From Styela clava (lineage: Eukaryota > Chordata > Ascidiacea > Stolidobranchia > Styelidae): DNA of 64,000 nt. Both the position numbers and the translations under genes were made by a program. Shown piece by piece: positions 26,938 through 38,520 of this stretch. Position 1 is the stretch's first letter. Each line of letters starts with the position of its first letter. Location of the stretch: positions 3,720,001 to 3,784,000 of the forward strand of contig NC_135259.1 in NCBI RefSeq assembly GCF_964204865.1, in the 5' to 3' direction. The notes under the pieces are model-generated. The model was not told the DNA's origin, made no database searches, and saw only the letters and a list, made by a program, of their open reading frames with translations.

Positions 26938-26959
26938 ATGGTAATAAGGAGGTCATTTA

Positions 26960-28160
26960 AATTTAGATATTTTTGTGATCATCTTTCATATTCCCAGAAT
27001 TGAGATTTTTCATTGTGGGTTTGCAGTACCCTCTGGGGAACGATTATGTGGGGCAGTATATTACAGGGGTTTGTTTTCGCTTCATTGAGCAAACGTGACT
27101 TTAAGCCACTTACTGCTTTATGTAGTTTCGAGCAAGTTATCACTTGCGACTTTACTGTTCAATAAGCTTTCTGTTTTGTTCAAGTAAGTTCTGGTGACAC
27201 ATCTATTAACATATTTTAAATAAAATTTCGTGCATGTTTTCACACTAAAGCTTTACAGTCATATAATTTTCAAGCAAGTTCTATTTTCTGCGATGTTATT
27301 AGGAATTTATTCAGAATTTATCTGTGATGGTATTCGGAGTGCTCATATTTTCATGCTATGCTCAATACTGTATATTATGTGATTACTTTTATAACAATAT
27401 AAATTAAAATCAAAAAATAAAAAGTCTCAAGTTGGGATATTCAGTTACTTTCGAAAAATGTAAAATCAGGTCATAAATTTTCAATACTAGTGCTGGGGAA
27501 TTCCGCAAAGTACTAAAATATGCAAACAAAAGTGAAAACGTTTTATTCAGGTAAACAAACTTGACAAACACTTGACCTTTTTTTGTAAATCAGGGTAAAA
27601 TGGGAAGTGGCAAGCTGCATAAAATTATATACGAATAGAATAACGAGGTTTTAAGATAATCTCTACATCAATTTGAAAAGAGATATTCTCAATTCTGGCG
27701 ACAAATTATTCAAATTCCATACAAGCAGTGCTAAAGCGATATTGAAAAAAAGACAATTTGTGAAAAATACTTTTTCAACTATTTAATTATTTGAATAAAC
27801 TGAATATTAACCGTTATTCAGCGAGAAAATTATTTTGTTCTTTCTATCGCAGAATCTGCAAATGAATTGTTTTTAAGATTGGCATATGGGCGACATCCTA
27901 ATTAATTAATGTTGAAATAACCTTAATAAATGTCATCATATGGTTTCGATTTTGGTCAATAGTCATTTCGGTATTACGTCATTAGGGTATAATTACTGAA
28001 GCATTTCCTCGTGATTTTCAGCATGAAATTCAATAAAACATACTGTTTCGAAATGTTAACTTGCCATTCATTATGTCACTACAATCTGATATTACTTGAT
28101 TTCATACTTTATAAAATATAGGAAAAATCAATTATCCAACTGATTTGTAGATTATATAGT
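26960..28160. other. Gene-free interval
   Basis: I see nothing beyond AT-rich sequence and short spurious frames. Confidence 0.5.
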
Positions 28161-28161
28161 G

Positions 28162-28524
28162 TATTGCTTTACAAGGGTATCAAAATTCGATGAATATCAA
28201 GTATTATCAGTTGTATAATTGCGCAAAATTGTAGAAAATACGGTTCCATTACATTTGAACCCACGTACATTTGAACCCATGACAATTGCACTTGTATGCT
28301 ATTGCACCTATGGAATTTTTTTTGTTTTTCGGATAGTTGAACCCATACTAACCCTAACCCATGGGTTTTAGCACCCGCATATAGATTGAACCCGTGGATA
28401 TACGCATGGGTTCAAATGTACGTGGATTCAAATGTACGGTCACCTATTGCTTTACAAGGGTATCAAAATTCGATGAATATCAAGTATTATCAGTTGTATA
28501 ATTGCGCAAAATTGTAGAAAATAC
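28162..28524. repeat. Perfect 80-bp direct repeats flanking a 203-bp palindromic insert
   Basis: 28162-28241 and 28445-28524 are identical over 80 bp. The 203 bp between them (28242-28444) has inverted ends of about 40 bp built of CATTTGAACCCACGTACATT-like units, and a centre with CTAACCCTAACCCATGGG. A normal target-site duplication is far shorter. Either an unusual insertion or repair event duplicated the target, or a foldback element landed at the border of a tandem duplication. Confidence 0.85.
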
Positions 28525-28640
28525 ATAAAATAACATACACATTAACCCGCCGAAAACAATAAAATGAAATCTGCTGAGTTTCACGGTATTGATAGACCAG
28601 TGGTCCCGGCCATTTATGACGCATTGCGCATATTCTAGAG

Positions 28641-28956
28641 CAGGGCTACTCAACTGGCGGACCGCGGTCCGCATCCGGACCTTTCGAGTATTGGATTTGG
28701 ACCGCACCTAATTTTTTATTTTGGATCAATAGCCCCACTTTTTGAATTTCCTATTATAAAATGACTTTCATAGTTTTGAATATATACAAAAAAAACTATA
28801 ACACGATGATAAACAATTTTAATTTGCTACTAATCATTAGTCGGTCGAGGAAGTGCTCGTTTAAGGATGCCGAAATATCATTTCTGGAAAGACCGGACCC
28901 AAATAGTTTTGAAGTTTTGTTTGCGGACTTTCGATAAAAATAGTTGAGTAGCCCTG
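28641..28956. mobile_element. hAT-type MITE (316 bp)
   Basis: Inverted ends CAGGGCTACTCAACT and AGTTGAGTAGCCCTG are exact, and both flanks carry the same 8-bp target duplication TTCTAGAG (28633-28640, 28957-28964). It is non-autonomous and appears recent, because the duplication is intact. Confidence 0.93.
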
Positions 28957-30000
28957 TTCTAGAGAGCTAGGCCATCGAATAACTTTGGTAAAGCCAGAGG
29001 CAACGTAACCGTCGTTCCATTTCAATTTCTTGCGCAAAATAAATTCAAATATTTTTTTGCGTTTTTAATACGTTTACGACGGCAATCTCACAGTCATGTG
29101 AAACTGTCATTATAAGCAGACTGGGATCGACAGTTATTTGCAGGTTGGACGACTTGCAAACCAGCTACAAAGATTCGAATTCGCAGGTCATAAATTAAGT
29201 CATAATTTGTTAGGAATAGTGATCTTATTTCACTATACAACCGGAAATGAAACCGATGAGTAATAATCTTCAAAATTTCATGTTTTTTATTATAATTGCA
29301 AAATTCCAATGTAGATTGGGATAATCGAATTTATTCTTACGAATTCGTCGAATGGTCAATAAACCAATGACTAAATTATTTTACACGTGCACAAGGAGTT
29401 CCAGTTGTCCCCTTCGTGTTGATCATTGTGCTGCGCAGATAGCCTTATTATGTATGAAAAGCCATGACTGTGCAGGTATGTGGCTGGGATGGTAGTAATA
29501 TTTATATATCCACTCCCCCCCCCCAACTACGCTTCAAATTCATTGCCGACTTGTTGCGAAAATAAAAATAAAAGTTTGCTTGACATTCGATCCAGATGTT
29601 GCTGACTTGATGATGACTGTAAAAATGTTTATTCTTGCGTATATATTTGCCAATTCCATTATATTCATTTATATATATACCTATATAAATGCTATTCATT
29701 GAAGTTGGTGGATTATTTCCATGTCGTCTAAATTTCGTCCTATTGAACTTGTCTCCGGTATTTTTACTTTCAAGTAAACTTTCAAAAAAAGAATATTTTT
29801 GTGATGTCTAACGGACGTGCTCTTGTTTTGAAAAAACAAATCCCGCGTTTTTAAACGATAAAATGACAGTACTTTATCAGTCCAAAATATGTGACCCTAT
29901 AACACACATTCGATCGAGCAACTCCAACAACAACTTAAAATATATTCATGGCAATTAACTTGATTTAAACATATAGGCTATGAAAACTATATATAAACTA

Positions 30001-30518
30001 TAGTGGTTCCCAAACTTTTTAATCTCGTTACCCCTAAATCGAATAATCAATTACCAATTCCATAAAAATAAAATTTCCATCTCGCAATTTATCAAATTTA
30101 ATAAAAACAATAAGAAACATAAGGATATTGTCCTGATTTAATACCAATGGAAATGATTGCACTCATTTTGCGATATCAAACATGTACAGAGTGGCCAAAA
30201 GGCATCTCAAATCATCGTCAATCATGAGCTTATTTCGATATTTTGTTTTAATGGATGTCATCGCAGAAAATCATACCTGAAGACAACAGAAATAGGTTAA
30301 ATTACATTGAATCGAGAATAAAGCTTTTGAATTATGTCTCTCCTAACCGCGTGACCGAATACATTAAGACGTAACAATGTGCATATACCGGATGCGAACA
30401 CTGCACATCCTGCTTTCCGCAGATCAGAAAAACAGACAAAATTGAACGTCTGAATTACCCCCTGAAAATGTCAAATTCCCCCCATCGGGGATAATTACCC
30501 CCAGTTTGGGAACCACCG
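30001..30518. mobile_element. hAT-type element, degraded
   Basis: Ends TAGTGGTTCCCAAACT and AGTTTGGGAACCACCG are inverted and of the common hAT form, with CCCC-rich subterminal sequence on both sides. The flanking 8-mers no longer match, so it is an old copy. No transposase is recognised. Confidence 0.72.
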
Positions 30519-30529
30519 ATATAGGGCAA

Positions 30530-32500
30530 CTTGGAATTAAAAAGCACGAAATAGGGGAATTTGATACACATGAAAGCTCGTTTTGACGAATTAAAAGTTA
30601 CTATTACAGTAATAATGATGCGCGCGTTTATAACAGCTCACAACTTGACACGGAATGGTGTAATGACATTGAAGCAGTGACTCGTGTCTTTGCACAAACT
30701 AAATTGAACAACATTTTATTTTTGAAGTGAGCTCATTTTGAAAGTTTCAGAAATAGAAACGTGACTATCGCGATCTTATATGCATAATCAATTAATTTGA
30801 AAATACTGAAACTTTCTGATTCAAATAAAATATTATTTTTTAAACTAATAATAACTGTTTAATGTTGTGTAATTGTTCTATAAAGTCTCATTCGCAGTAT
30901 ATTGCGACATTCTTGTAAGAACAATAATTTAACAGATTACGCTCCACATTATTCTCAACATTACTTTACATATCTTGTCCCGTCCAATCTAAATATTGTT
31001 GGAAACGAATGAGCACAGAGATATCGTTTTGCTAAACTGTTGTTGTTGTCATTGGAAAAAAAAAATATTTACAATTAATTTCGGACATATGGGCAAAATT
31101 TTACATGACTTCCATATATATGTATATATATATATAGTATGTTTGTGAAAATTTTGCTCTAAAATTTTTAATTCTTTTTTTCATAATTTATTAGACTGAA
31201 GTACTTATGGCCCCAAATGCGCAAGACACCTCTAATGTGAGATATTAAGGTAAGGTTATTCAAATTTTAAGTATGAAGTTTCCTCAGCAAAATGTAATAG
31301 ACCGTAAAAATTCGTTTCGGGTCTTTGGCATTGGAATGTCATTCCTCTGGGAATCCCATGACATCGGATGGAAGGGGACATCATGTATTAGTATTTCACA
31401 TAGCAACCTAATTACGTCAGAAATACCATTCATTTTTATACTTATCTTTTAGAAGAATTTTATTTTTCCTTTCTAATATACCTGGTGGTGGCGGCGGGAC
31501 ACCTCTTACAAACATAGCGTTTTTTATGATTATACTTTTTGGTGGTGCTTCACCAAAGTTAACAGGTCTTTATCTGTTGTTGAAAATTCATGCAAAAATG
31601 ATCGACTTCAACATGATGCGCATTCGTAACGCAATTTAGGAATTAGATCTTTAACAGATTTTGATGATAGTCTCTAGTGATCTGTAATTAGATATCTGGT
31701 TTAATCTGTTTCATTGGAGTCTGCTATCTGTTTCATTGCTGAATTCCATTAAAATGACAAATGTCAGATTCTGGATCACAATAAAACTGTATTGTTAAGA
31801 TGTTAAGTGATGAATTAATGATATAATGAGCGATGAACTATATCAATAATAATATTTTAATAGGATTTCCGTGAGATGGGGTTAAACAAGACTGAATTTC
31901 CATTTCCATGATGTGGAATGAGATAATGCTTTTCACAAATATATTGTAGAGTCCATAAAAATAACAAAAGAATATATATATTACAAGCATTCGAGTGTGT
32001 ATATCTTTTATTGCGTGAAGGAAATGTACTAGAATAACAACAGTATTTATCACGCCCACATGTTCGAAATTAGATATTGGAGTACGGAGGCGTAAAAAAC
32101 CGTATGCAAATTTGAACGTGCTAAAAACCCACATGAAATACAGCATAGCTCGCTCCAACCTAATGTACAAAATCGAGAGTATCACAAAAGCCCTATGAAA
32201 TACAAACAAATTTTCGCATCGTAATATGATAGCGACCATATATAAACAATGAAATAGAAGACAATAACAAAAATACAGGGTCTAAAATCGAAAAATCGCT
32301 GAATTGCCGGCAGCGTCCATGGTAATTATTACACTTAAAAGCATAACATTTAGGACGCCTCCAGAGTTGTTTACAATGCAGTACGCAATGTCTGCAAAGC
32401 TGTGAATAGGAAAAGTAAACAAGCGGATGGCAAATACGGGCTGCACTGTTTAATGTGAATGCTGTGTATAAACTTGTGACCCGTTTAAACGGCCAAGTAC
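30530..32500. other. Gene-free interval
   Basis: No supported exon. A 133-codon minus-strand frame at 31838-32239 has no recognisable domain and a composition expected of random AT-rich DNA. Confidence 0.45.
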
Positions 32501-32509
32501 ATTCAAGAC

Positions 32510-33007
32510 TAGGGATGGCGGAATCGAGTCCGGATTCGACTACAGAATCGATTATGTACGGAATCGACTAGAATCGATTCCGATGCATTGGAATCGATTC
32601 TCGAGATTAAAACTTGGATTGAAAAGAATGGGTGGAGTTTTGTAAACTGCTTCACTGCTATGTTGAGTTGCTACGACGACGCAAACTTCATTTTACTATA
32701 TATAATATTTCAATAGAAGGCTTTAACGTTTATTTATTTTAAAAATCTCTGTGGGTTCTGAGGGATTCGTTTTTTTGTGCGATTTCGTCTCCTGTGACAG
32801 ATTGGATACTCATACTACTTAGTTCAGGCCTTCTTGGCAGTCCGAAATTTGAACATCGTGCTCTAGTTTGATTTCATATGGCATTGCTTAGGTGGGTATG
32901 TTTTTTCGGTAAAATATGTCAAGGAATCGAGATTCGGAATCGGAATGGAAAATTTAGGAATCGGATACGAATCGAATACTTGTAAGTACTCATACTTGGC
33001 ATCCTTA
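32510..33007. mobile_element. hAT-type element (498 bp)
   Basis: Ends TAGGGATGGCGGAATC and CATACTTGGCATCCTTA share an inverted TA(A/G)GGATG(G/C)C terminus. The exact 8-bp duplication TTCAAGAC flanks both ends (32502-32509, 33008-33015). Internally it has many GGAATCGA-type motifs and a fragment resembling repeat R1 (~32700-32800). Confidence 0.85.
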
Positions 33008-33081
33008 TTCAAGACTAGATCATATTCAAGATCACGAGCGATTGGATATCTTATGCATGTTCCTTCATCGTAATTAGAAAA

Positions 33082-33300
33082 TCGTACACGATTAGACAAT
33101 TATTTAAGAAAAATTAAAACGAGGATCACGATTAGACAACTATCTACGAAAAGTTAGCAGAAGGTGCACGATTATGTGATTATTCAGAGGTAGAACGATG
33201 TACACTATTACACATTTATTTTGGGAAAATCCAAAATTACGCACTCGATTAGGCAGTTTTTAAAAAAAACATAGTCGATCACGAGTAATCAAACTTGTCA
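33082..33300. repeat. Degenerate tandem repeat
   Basis: Units of roughly 40-50 bp beginning (C)ACGATTAGACAA(T/C)TAT recur four to five times with drift: near 33082, 33127, 33167, 33246 and 33273. The period is irregular, so it may be an old minisatellite. Confidence 0.45.
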
Positions 33301-34033
33301 TTGACGAGGAGTTGCAAGCGCATGCTGAGAAAATATAAATAATCCCGGTCATTTGCAATCCTTGATGCGGAAGAATGTCGCTTCCGATAGTAGGCTGTAG
33401 TAAGTTCCATGAACAATTCAAACAACGGGTGATGCATTGTACTGTCTCGCTCCATTTTGCTTCTCAACAATTAAGACTGGTTTGGTTGCGATGGTCAAAA
33501 GGTTATGTATTTGAATATACGATTTCGGAGATACATGGATTCTTAACAAATAAGTTAGCCGATGCTTCTCACCGTGGCGTGGTTCGTTCAATTACAAATT
33601 AATTTTTCCAAATCTTGAATTATTTAGTCAATACAGATAAATAAACAGTCAGAGCTTCCATAATTAAACATCTAATAATTGATTGGTATAAAACGATTTT
33701 GTTTTCTTTAGGCAGTTGGAATCAAATTTACCGAAATATTTCATTTTCGGTGTTATAGCGACACCTAGGCCTGTGTCGTACTGGCCGTTGATTGGTCGCG
33801 CCACGTGTTGCCAACGATTTGATTATTAGGTTCCGATATTCGGCCAATCTACTTTCAGCCGTCGGACCACCAAAAACTCAACCGCAAAGATAAGTTTTCC
33901 GACTCAATCCAAAGTTAAGTCATTTTAATGTTTATCGCCATCTTTATATATATCATAGATTTTATCGTTGCCGTTTTAATTGAAAAATACAATACACATC
34001 CAAAATTTCACTTGTTTTAATTAGAAACTTGGA

Positions 34034-34129
34034 ATGAAGTTGGAGAACACAGTCCCGGCACGAGCGGAGTCGCAGGGAAACAACCGCGTACCCAACAGTG
34101 TCAAGGACGTGGTTCCAAATCAGCATTCA
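34034..34129 (+). CDS. Possible isolated first exon
   Basis: An ATG-started frame of 32 codons, distinctly richer in G+C than its surroundings, ends at a GTAAAT donor-like site. It lies in the only moderately GC-rich stretch nearby (33740-34400). I could not find a second exon with matching phase, so the parent gene, if any, is unknown. It could be a promoter-proximal exon of an unseen gene or a chance frame. Confidence 0.25.
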
Positions 34130-35015
34130 GTAAATGTACAAAACTCATTATTTCTAGCGTATTTTTAATGTCGAGGTAAATTTGGCATAAATGAGGTACA
34201 ATGTTTATAAACAGTATTCGTTGCACATGTTAGCACACGGTTCTGTAATCATACTCTAAGGTCAATCTTTTGTGACGTTCACGTCAAAACTGCAGAAGTA
34301 ATCGCAGATGTATTTTGTTCGAGCACTACCGCTAGAGGCTGAAAGAGAGTCGACCTAATTCTTGTTGCCGTACTGTGGCCTTCAAGATATGTATTTGCCC
34401 ACTGTATGATTCTCCTTATTTTAGAATTTGGATTATATTTTCAAAATGATATCTTTTTATATTTCATAGCTTTGCGTCATCACGTGCTGTTCCGTTATTT
34501 CTTTGATTGTTGTATTAGCGTCATTGCCTTTTTTTTATAGCAAAATACCCAAAGCAGGTGGGTCCGTGTTGCGAGTGCAGAGCCCTTTAGTTCATGTTCA
34601 TATGATCTAGTACAACCGTATATCGTGTGAAACCTTGTGTGGATTCTGGGTGTCATAAACAGGTAAGCTTTTTCAGTTGTCGCTTATTCTTGTGTAGACC
34701 AGGCGTTGTCCTTATACCTACTTTGCTATCAAAATCAGAAAGATAGGAGACTTGAATCTGAACCATCGAGCTGCAGGTTAGCGCGACTAGCATTGTCAAT
34801 TCGAATACTTGAAAAAATAAAATAAAATAAAAACACTTCGTACGTGAAAATGTGTTCAATGAAGGCAGTTTCAGTATTTTTCTTAATTTTAGTTACTGAT
34901 GTTTGGCCGTTTTTGAAGAACATTATTCAAATTGACAAAGCATCTGACTGCATTAACTTGTCGCTTGCTGGTTCAGTGAACTCGACTTTTATTTATATTG
35001 GATTAAATTAACGCA

Positions 35016-35127
35016 GGGACCTCCTGAAGTATGCGCACCAAGATGGCGCACCACCTGAACTCAGGTTGTGTACCAGGTTAGGGTTCATGTTAAGCGACAT
35101 CTTTGTGCGCATACTTCGGGAGAACCC
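35016..35127. mobile_element. Palindromic MITE family, copy 3
   Basis: 112 bp, the same length as copy 1. The arms are GGGACCTCCTGAAGTATGCG and its imperfect reverse complement, with ACCAAGATGGCG inside and GGTTAGGGTT in the loop. Confidence 0.82.
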
Positions 35128-35329
35128 GTTGCAGCGTGAATAATCTTCATTTCATACATACATGGCTAAATCATTTCTCATTTTTTTCTTCTATGGAACA
35201 ATCGTCTGCCTACCTGACTGAGCCGTGCACATAAGTAAATGCTGTAGCTCGTGCTGAAATATGGAAGAAGGCTTCAAAGTTTTCAAATCTGGTATATTGC
35301 ACAAACTCAAATAAAATATTGTCAACAAT

Positions 35330-35672
35330 TTGGCAACCGTAAAAAAACAAAACAATAGTGCTTATTGTGGTTTAGAGTTAGACGACATGGAATCTGTTGT
35401 ATCTATTCTGTCTATGCTTGATATTGACGCGTTCTCTGACAGAGAATTAAGAGATTTGCAATATTTAATACATTTCACGATATTTTACCAGCTGCTGCCT
35501 CACAAGACCTCATGCATCGGTCTGCCAGTCTGGCAACTTTTAAGACAATTGGTTTTGTTTTCGATCGCGTTACAGCGATTAGTACTACTGTAAAAGATGT
35601 CACTCTTACGTTAGCCAATAAGGGATGGATTGTTCTGGTAACCACATGGCAAGAAAACTTTTGTTACCAAGG
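35330..35672 (+). pseudogene. Unrecognised coding-like ORF with a frame change
   Basis: The first part reads MESVVSILSMLDIDAFSDRE and continues to about 35460. After that the coding-like frame shifts and runs on through a second open stretch, containing FDRVTAISTTVKDV and ending at a TAA at about 35672. Codon choice in both parts looks coding, and the two frames overlap near 35460. I do not recognise the protein. It may be a decayed gene, a transposon gene remnant, or two exons joined by an unrecognised splice. Confidence 0.3.
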
Positions 35673-36265
35673 TTAATAGTATACAATGTAAATACTAACT
35701 TCTAAGGAAAACAAACAAATACTGCCACGGTCAGCTACCAAAAAAATTGCATTCAATAAAACATCGTATGGTTTTAATATCGAGACATTCACTACTATAT
35801 TCATTTGCAACCATCAACCCGCATTGGATAAAATGAAAACCTAAAATTTCAATTATTCATCATTTTGTAATAAAACTACTTTCTTAAAACCGGGTATTCC
35901 CGTATTTCGCTACCAAAGTCACGTTCATTATTCAACGGTCTCTTAGGAGTTGTTCTGCAAAACAGCGATGCCAAATTGAAATATAACAATGTAAGTTCAG
36001 AGATAGGCAATTTCCGTGTCAGTGAAATTGTATTGATACTCCCTTATAATATAAATTATATGAGGATGAAGAACAGATAGTTTTGAAAGGTTTTGAGCTC
36101 GTTTCAAAGTTTATATTTCTTCAAATTATGAGGAACTACATAATAAATAGTGATTAAATGATAATATTGAGCCAAAGAATAAATAAAATTAGTAGAAAAA
36201 GAATCGATGAATGCATCAAATACCCAATATATTAAACAAGAAAAAACTTGTTTTTTTGTTACATT

Positions 36266-36655
36266 AATTTGATTCGATAATCTCGCTGCACACTAACACA
36301 AATGTATTTATATAACGTTTCGTCCGACCGAGGTAACACTTCTTCAGAAAAGCAGACACTACAGCGTGTCAAATAATCTTCATTTCTAATTTGTTTATGA
36401 TCAAATCTTTTCAAAATTTGATTCTGCGGAACAAACACTGCAACGAGCTTTGTATGTAAATAAATGCTTTAATTTTTTTTAAATGCAATTAAGCAACTGT
36501 AAGGAATAAACAATGGCCACTATTGTGGTTGAAGCAGACATGGATTTCGGCTAACCCTTTAAGTACTTTTATAGATTCTATGCTCGAAATGTGATTGTCA
36601 GTTTTCGTGATTGATACATGGGTGTTAGTGTGCTGCAAGACTATTGAACCAAATT
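36266..36655. mobile_element. Inverted-end element with hammerhead-like motif
   Basis: About 34-bp inverted ends (AATTTGATTCGATAATCTCG... and its imperfect reverse complement) bracket ~390 bp. On the minus strand, CTGAAGAAG...GGACGAAACG (about 36316-36350) resembles the conserved 3' motif of Penelope-like elements, which often carry hammerhead ribozymes. It could be a Penelope pLTR fragment or a MITE that captured one. Confidence 0.45.
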
Positions 36656-37088
36656 GAAATCATCTTCATCCTAGCTGCAGCATTATACGCATACGAATCC
36701 ACTTGTGCAAACGCATAGAGGAAAGGCATTTAGTCTTGCGTAACTCCAACTAATAGATAAGTTACATTTAGTTACGTATTTATTTTTTGTTACATGTAAT
36801 TTCATTTACAAACAATGCCCGGTGTATATATATATATATTTTCAAATTGACCTTTACATATCATTCAAATGATATATTCTGTTTAAATGTACGAAATAAA
36901 GTTAGGAACCGTCGACAAATGGTAAAAAGATTATTGTATCATAAAGTACTGCCTTAGCTTGTTTGCCTCTCACCACAATTTAATTACCAAGCGTTTCGCT
37001 TGTCATGATAAAGTCTACTGACGGTATTCGCTCAGTACTTACTTTATTTACATCGTTAGTTTGCCTATAACTGTATTTCTCATTGGAC

Positions 37089-37290
37089 ACGAAATGTACA
37101 TATATATTGATCGTTTTGTTTTTATGTTGTAGTTGTTGTTTTTCCTCTTATGCTTTTAAGTATTCCATTACCTGCCTGACCAATTGCATTAAAATTTTCA
37201 GTGGTCAAAAATTGTATTTTTCGCTAGAATGCTATTACTTCTATTTATTTTAAAAAATTCTGTGGACTCTATGCGAATCGTTCACACCGT
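37089..37290 (+). repeat. Dispersed repeat R1, copy 2
   Basis: Diverged copy of the sequence at 6548-6840: shared TGTACATAT..., TTTTTCGCTAGAATGCTATT and TCTGTGGACTCTATG blocks. It abuts the 3' end of the Penelope-like element. Confidence 0.5.
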
Positions 37291-37419
37291 GACAAAATAA
37301 CTTAACCGTGACCAAGCTATAACTCTTAAAAAAATTGCTCATTACGCACAGGGAGAGTACAAACAATGGAAACAAAACAATGCAACTATCATTTAGTACT
37401 GATAATAAATGAAGCACAA

Positions 37420-38520
37420 CCGGTGTTAGCAAAATCGATGTAATTTGCCGACGTTTCAAATTTCTATACAGAAAAACTTCATCAGGGCATGATATGGAAA
37501 GGACACAAGTGGATATATATATGCAAGAAAAAGAAAAAATTATCATGGCGTCAACTCTAATCTAAAGAGATGATGATAAGATAATATATATAAATAAACA
37601 AATTAGCGCAAGTTCAAACAAAAAGGGGACTATTTAAACAATGATTTATACACAGGCGGGAACAGTGTGTTTTCTTTGTCATTCATATCGAATTCTTCTC
37701 TTTATTTATGTAATACGATTCGAGAAATAGTCTTCTCCTGTATTGAGTTTTTTTTCTAGTATCCTTCTGTTTTCCCAGTCGATGCTATGGTTTTTAGGAA
37801 GGGCCTGCTTCGAAAGAGCCGACTGGTCAATTTTCTTTTGTTCAATATCTCGTAGATGTTCCTTGCTGCGAGTTTCAAGGCTTCTTTTGGTTTCCCCAAT
37901 GTAGACTGAAGAATAGTCGCTGCATGGGATTGCATAATATACAACTCCGTTTTTTTGTTTAGGGCATGGGCGGTCTTTGACGTTGGAGAGCAATTGGCCG
38001 ATAGTGTTTTGGGGTTTAAAATTTACTCTGATTTTAACGTTTTCCAAAATTCTTCGATTTTTTTTTTAGTCCTTGGACATACGGAATGGTGGTAGATGCG
38101 ATTGGTTGGGGTTTATCAGGCAGTTTTTGGAGATTTACATGATTTCTGAACATTTTCGTTGGATATCCATTTTGTCGTAAAGTCTTCTTGAAATTTATTT
38201 CTTGTTTCTGCTTTGTTTCATCCGATATAAAGGTTTTGGCACGATTCATAAGACTACTAAACACTGAACGTTTATGGTTAACGGGGTGGCTGAAATCAAA
38301 ATTAAGATACCGATTAGTATGGGTCTTTTTCCTAAATATATCAGTCGTCAATTCTCCATTTCCTTCTCTCTGTATCTGGACATCTAAGAAGGCTATTGTC
38401 CCATTGACTTCTTTTTCTATGATAAATTTTATGCTTGGTTCGATCGTGTTGATGTCATTTAGTACGTTTACAGAGTATTTACAAAAAGTTTCAGGTTGAT
38501 GTACTGGAGGTCAAACAATA
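37420..38520 (-). mobile_element. Penelope-like element, 3' part (RT C terminus and GIY-YIG endonuclease)
   Basis: On the minus strand, an open frame from about 38495 to 38034 encodes the C-terminal part of a reverse transcriptase, with IAFLDVQIQREG and TNRYLNFDFSHP. It is followed by the endonuclease frame 38047-37706, with YYAIPCSDYSSVYIGETKRS (GIY-YIG fold) and a conserved SKEHL. The two are broken apart by a one-base slip in an A-run near 38060-38070. The catalytic RT motifs upstream are missing, so the copy is 5'-truncated. Downstream, CTGATGAAG...GAAACGTCGG (37485-37449) matches the conserved Penelope terminal motif and hammerhead core. The copy is dead. It sits just before the first exon of the methionine-synthase-like gene. 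Confidence 0.88.

Noticed and set aside
28162-28524. CRISPR-like or LTR interpretation of the 80-bp repeats
   Set aside because: There are only two copies, the spacer is palindromic and no retroelement genes lie between them. The context is eukaryotic.
31838-32239. 133-codon minus-strand open frame
   Set aside because: Hydrophobic composition expected from T-rich DNA, with no motif and no clear start context or neighbours.
38188-38499. 103-codon plus-strand open frame
   Set aside because: It is the antisense shadow of the Penelope reverse-transcriptase frame.
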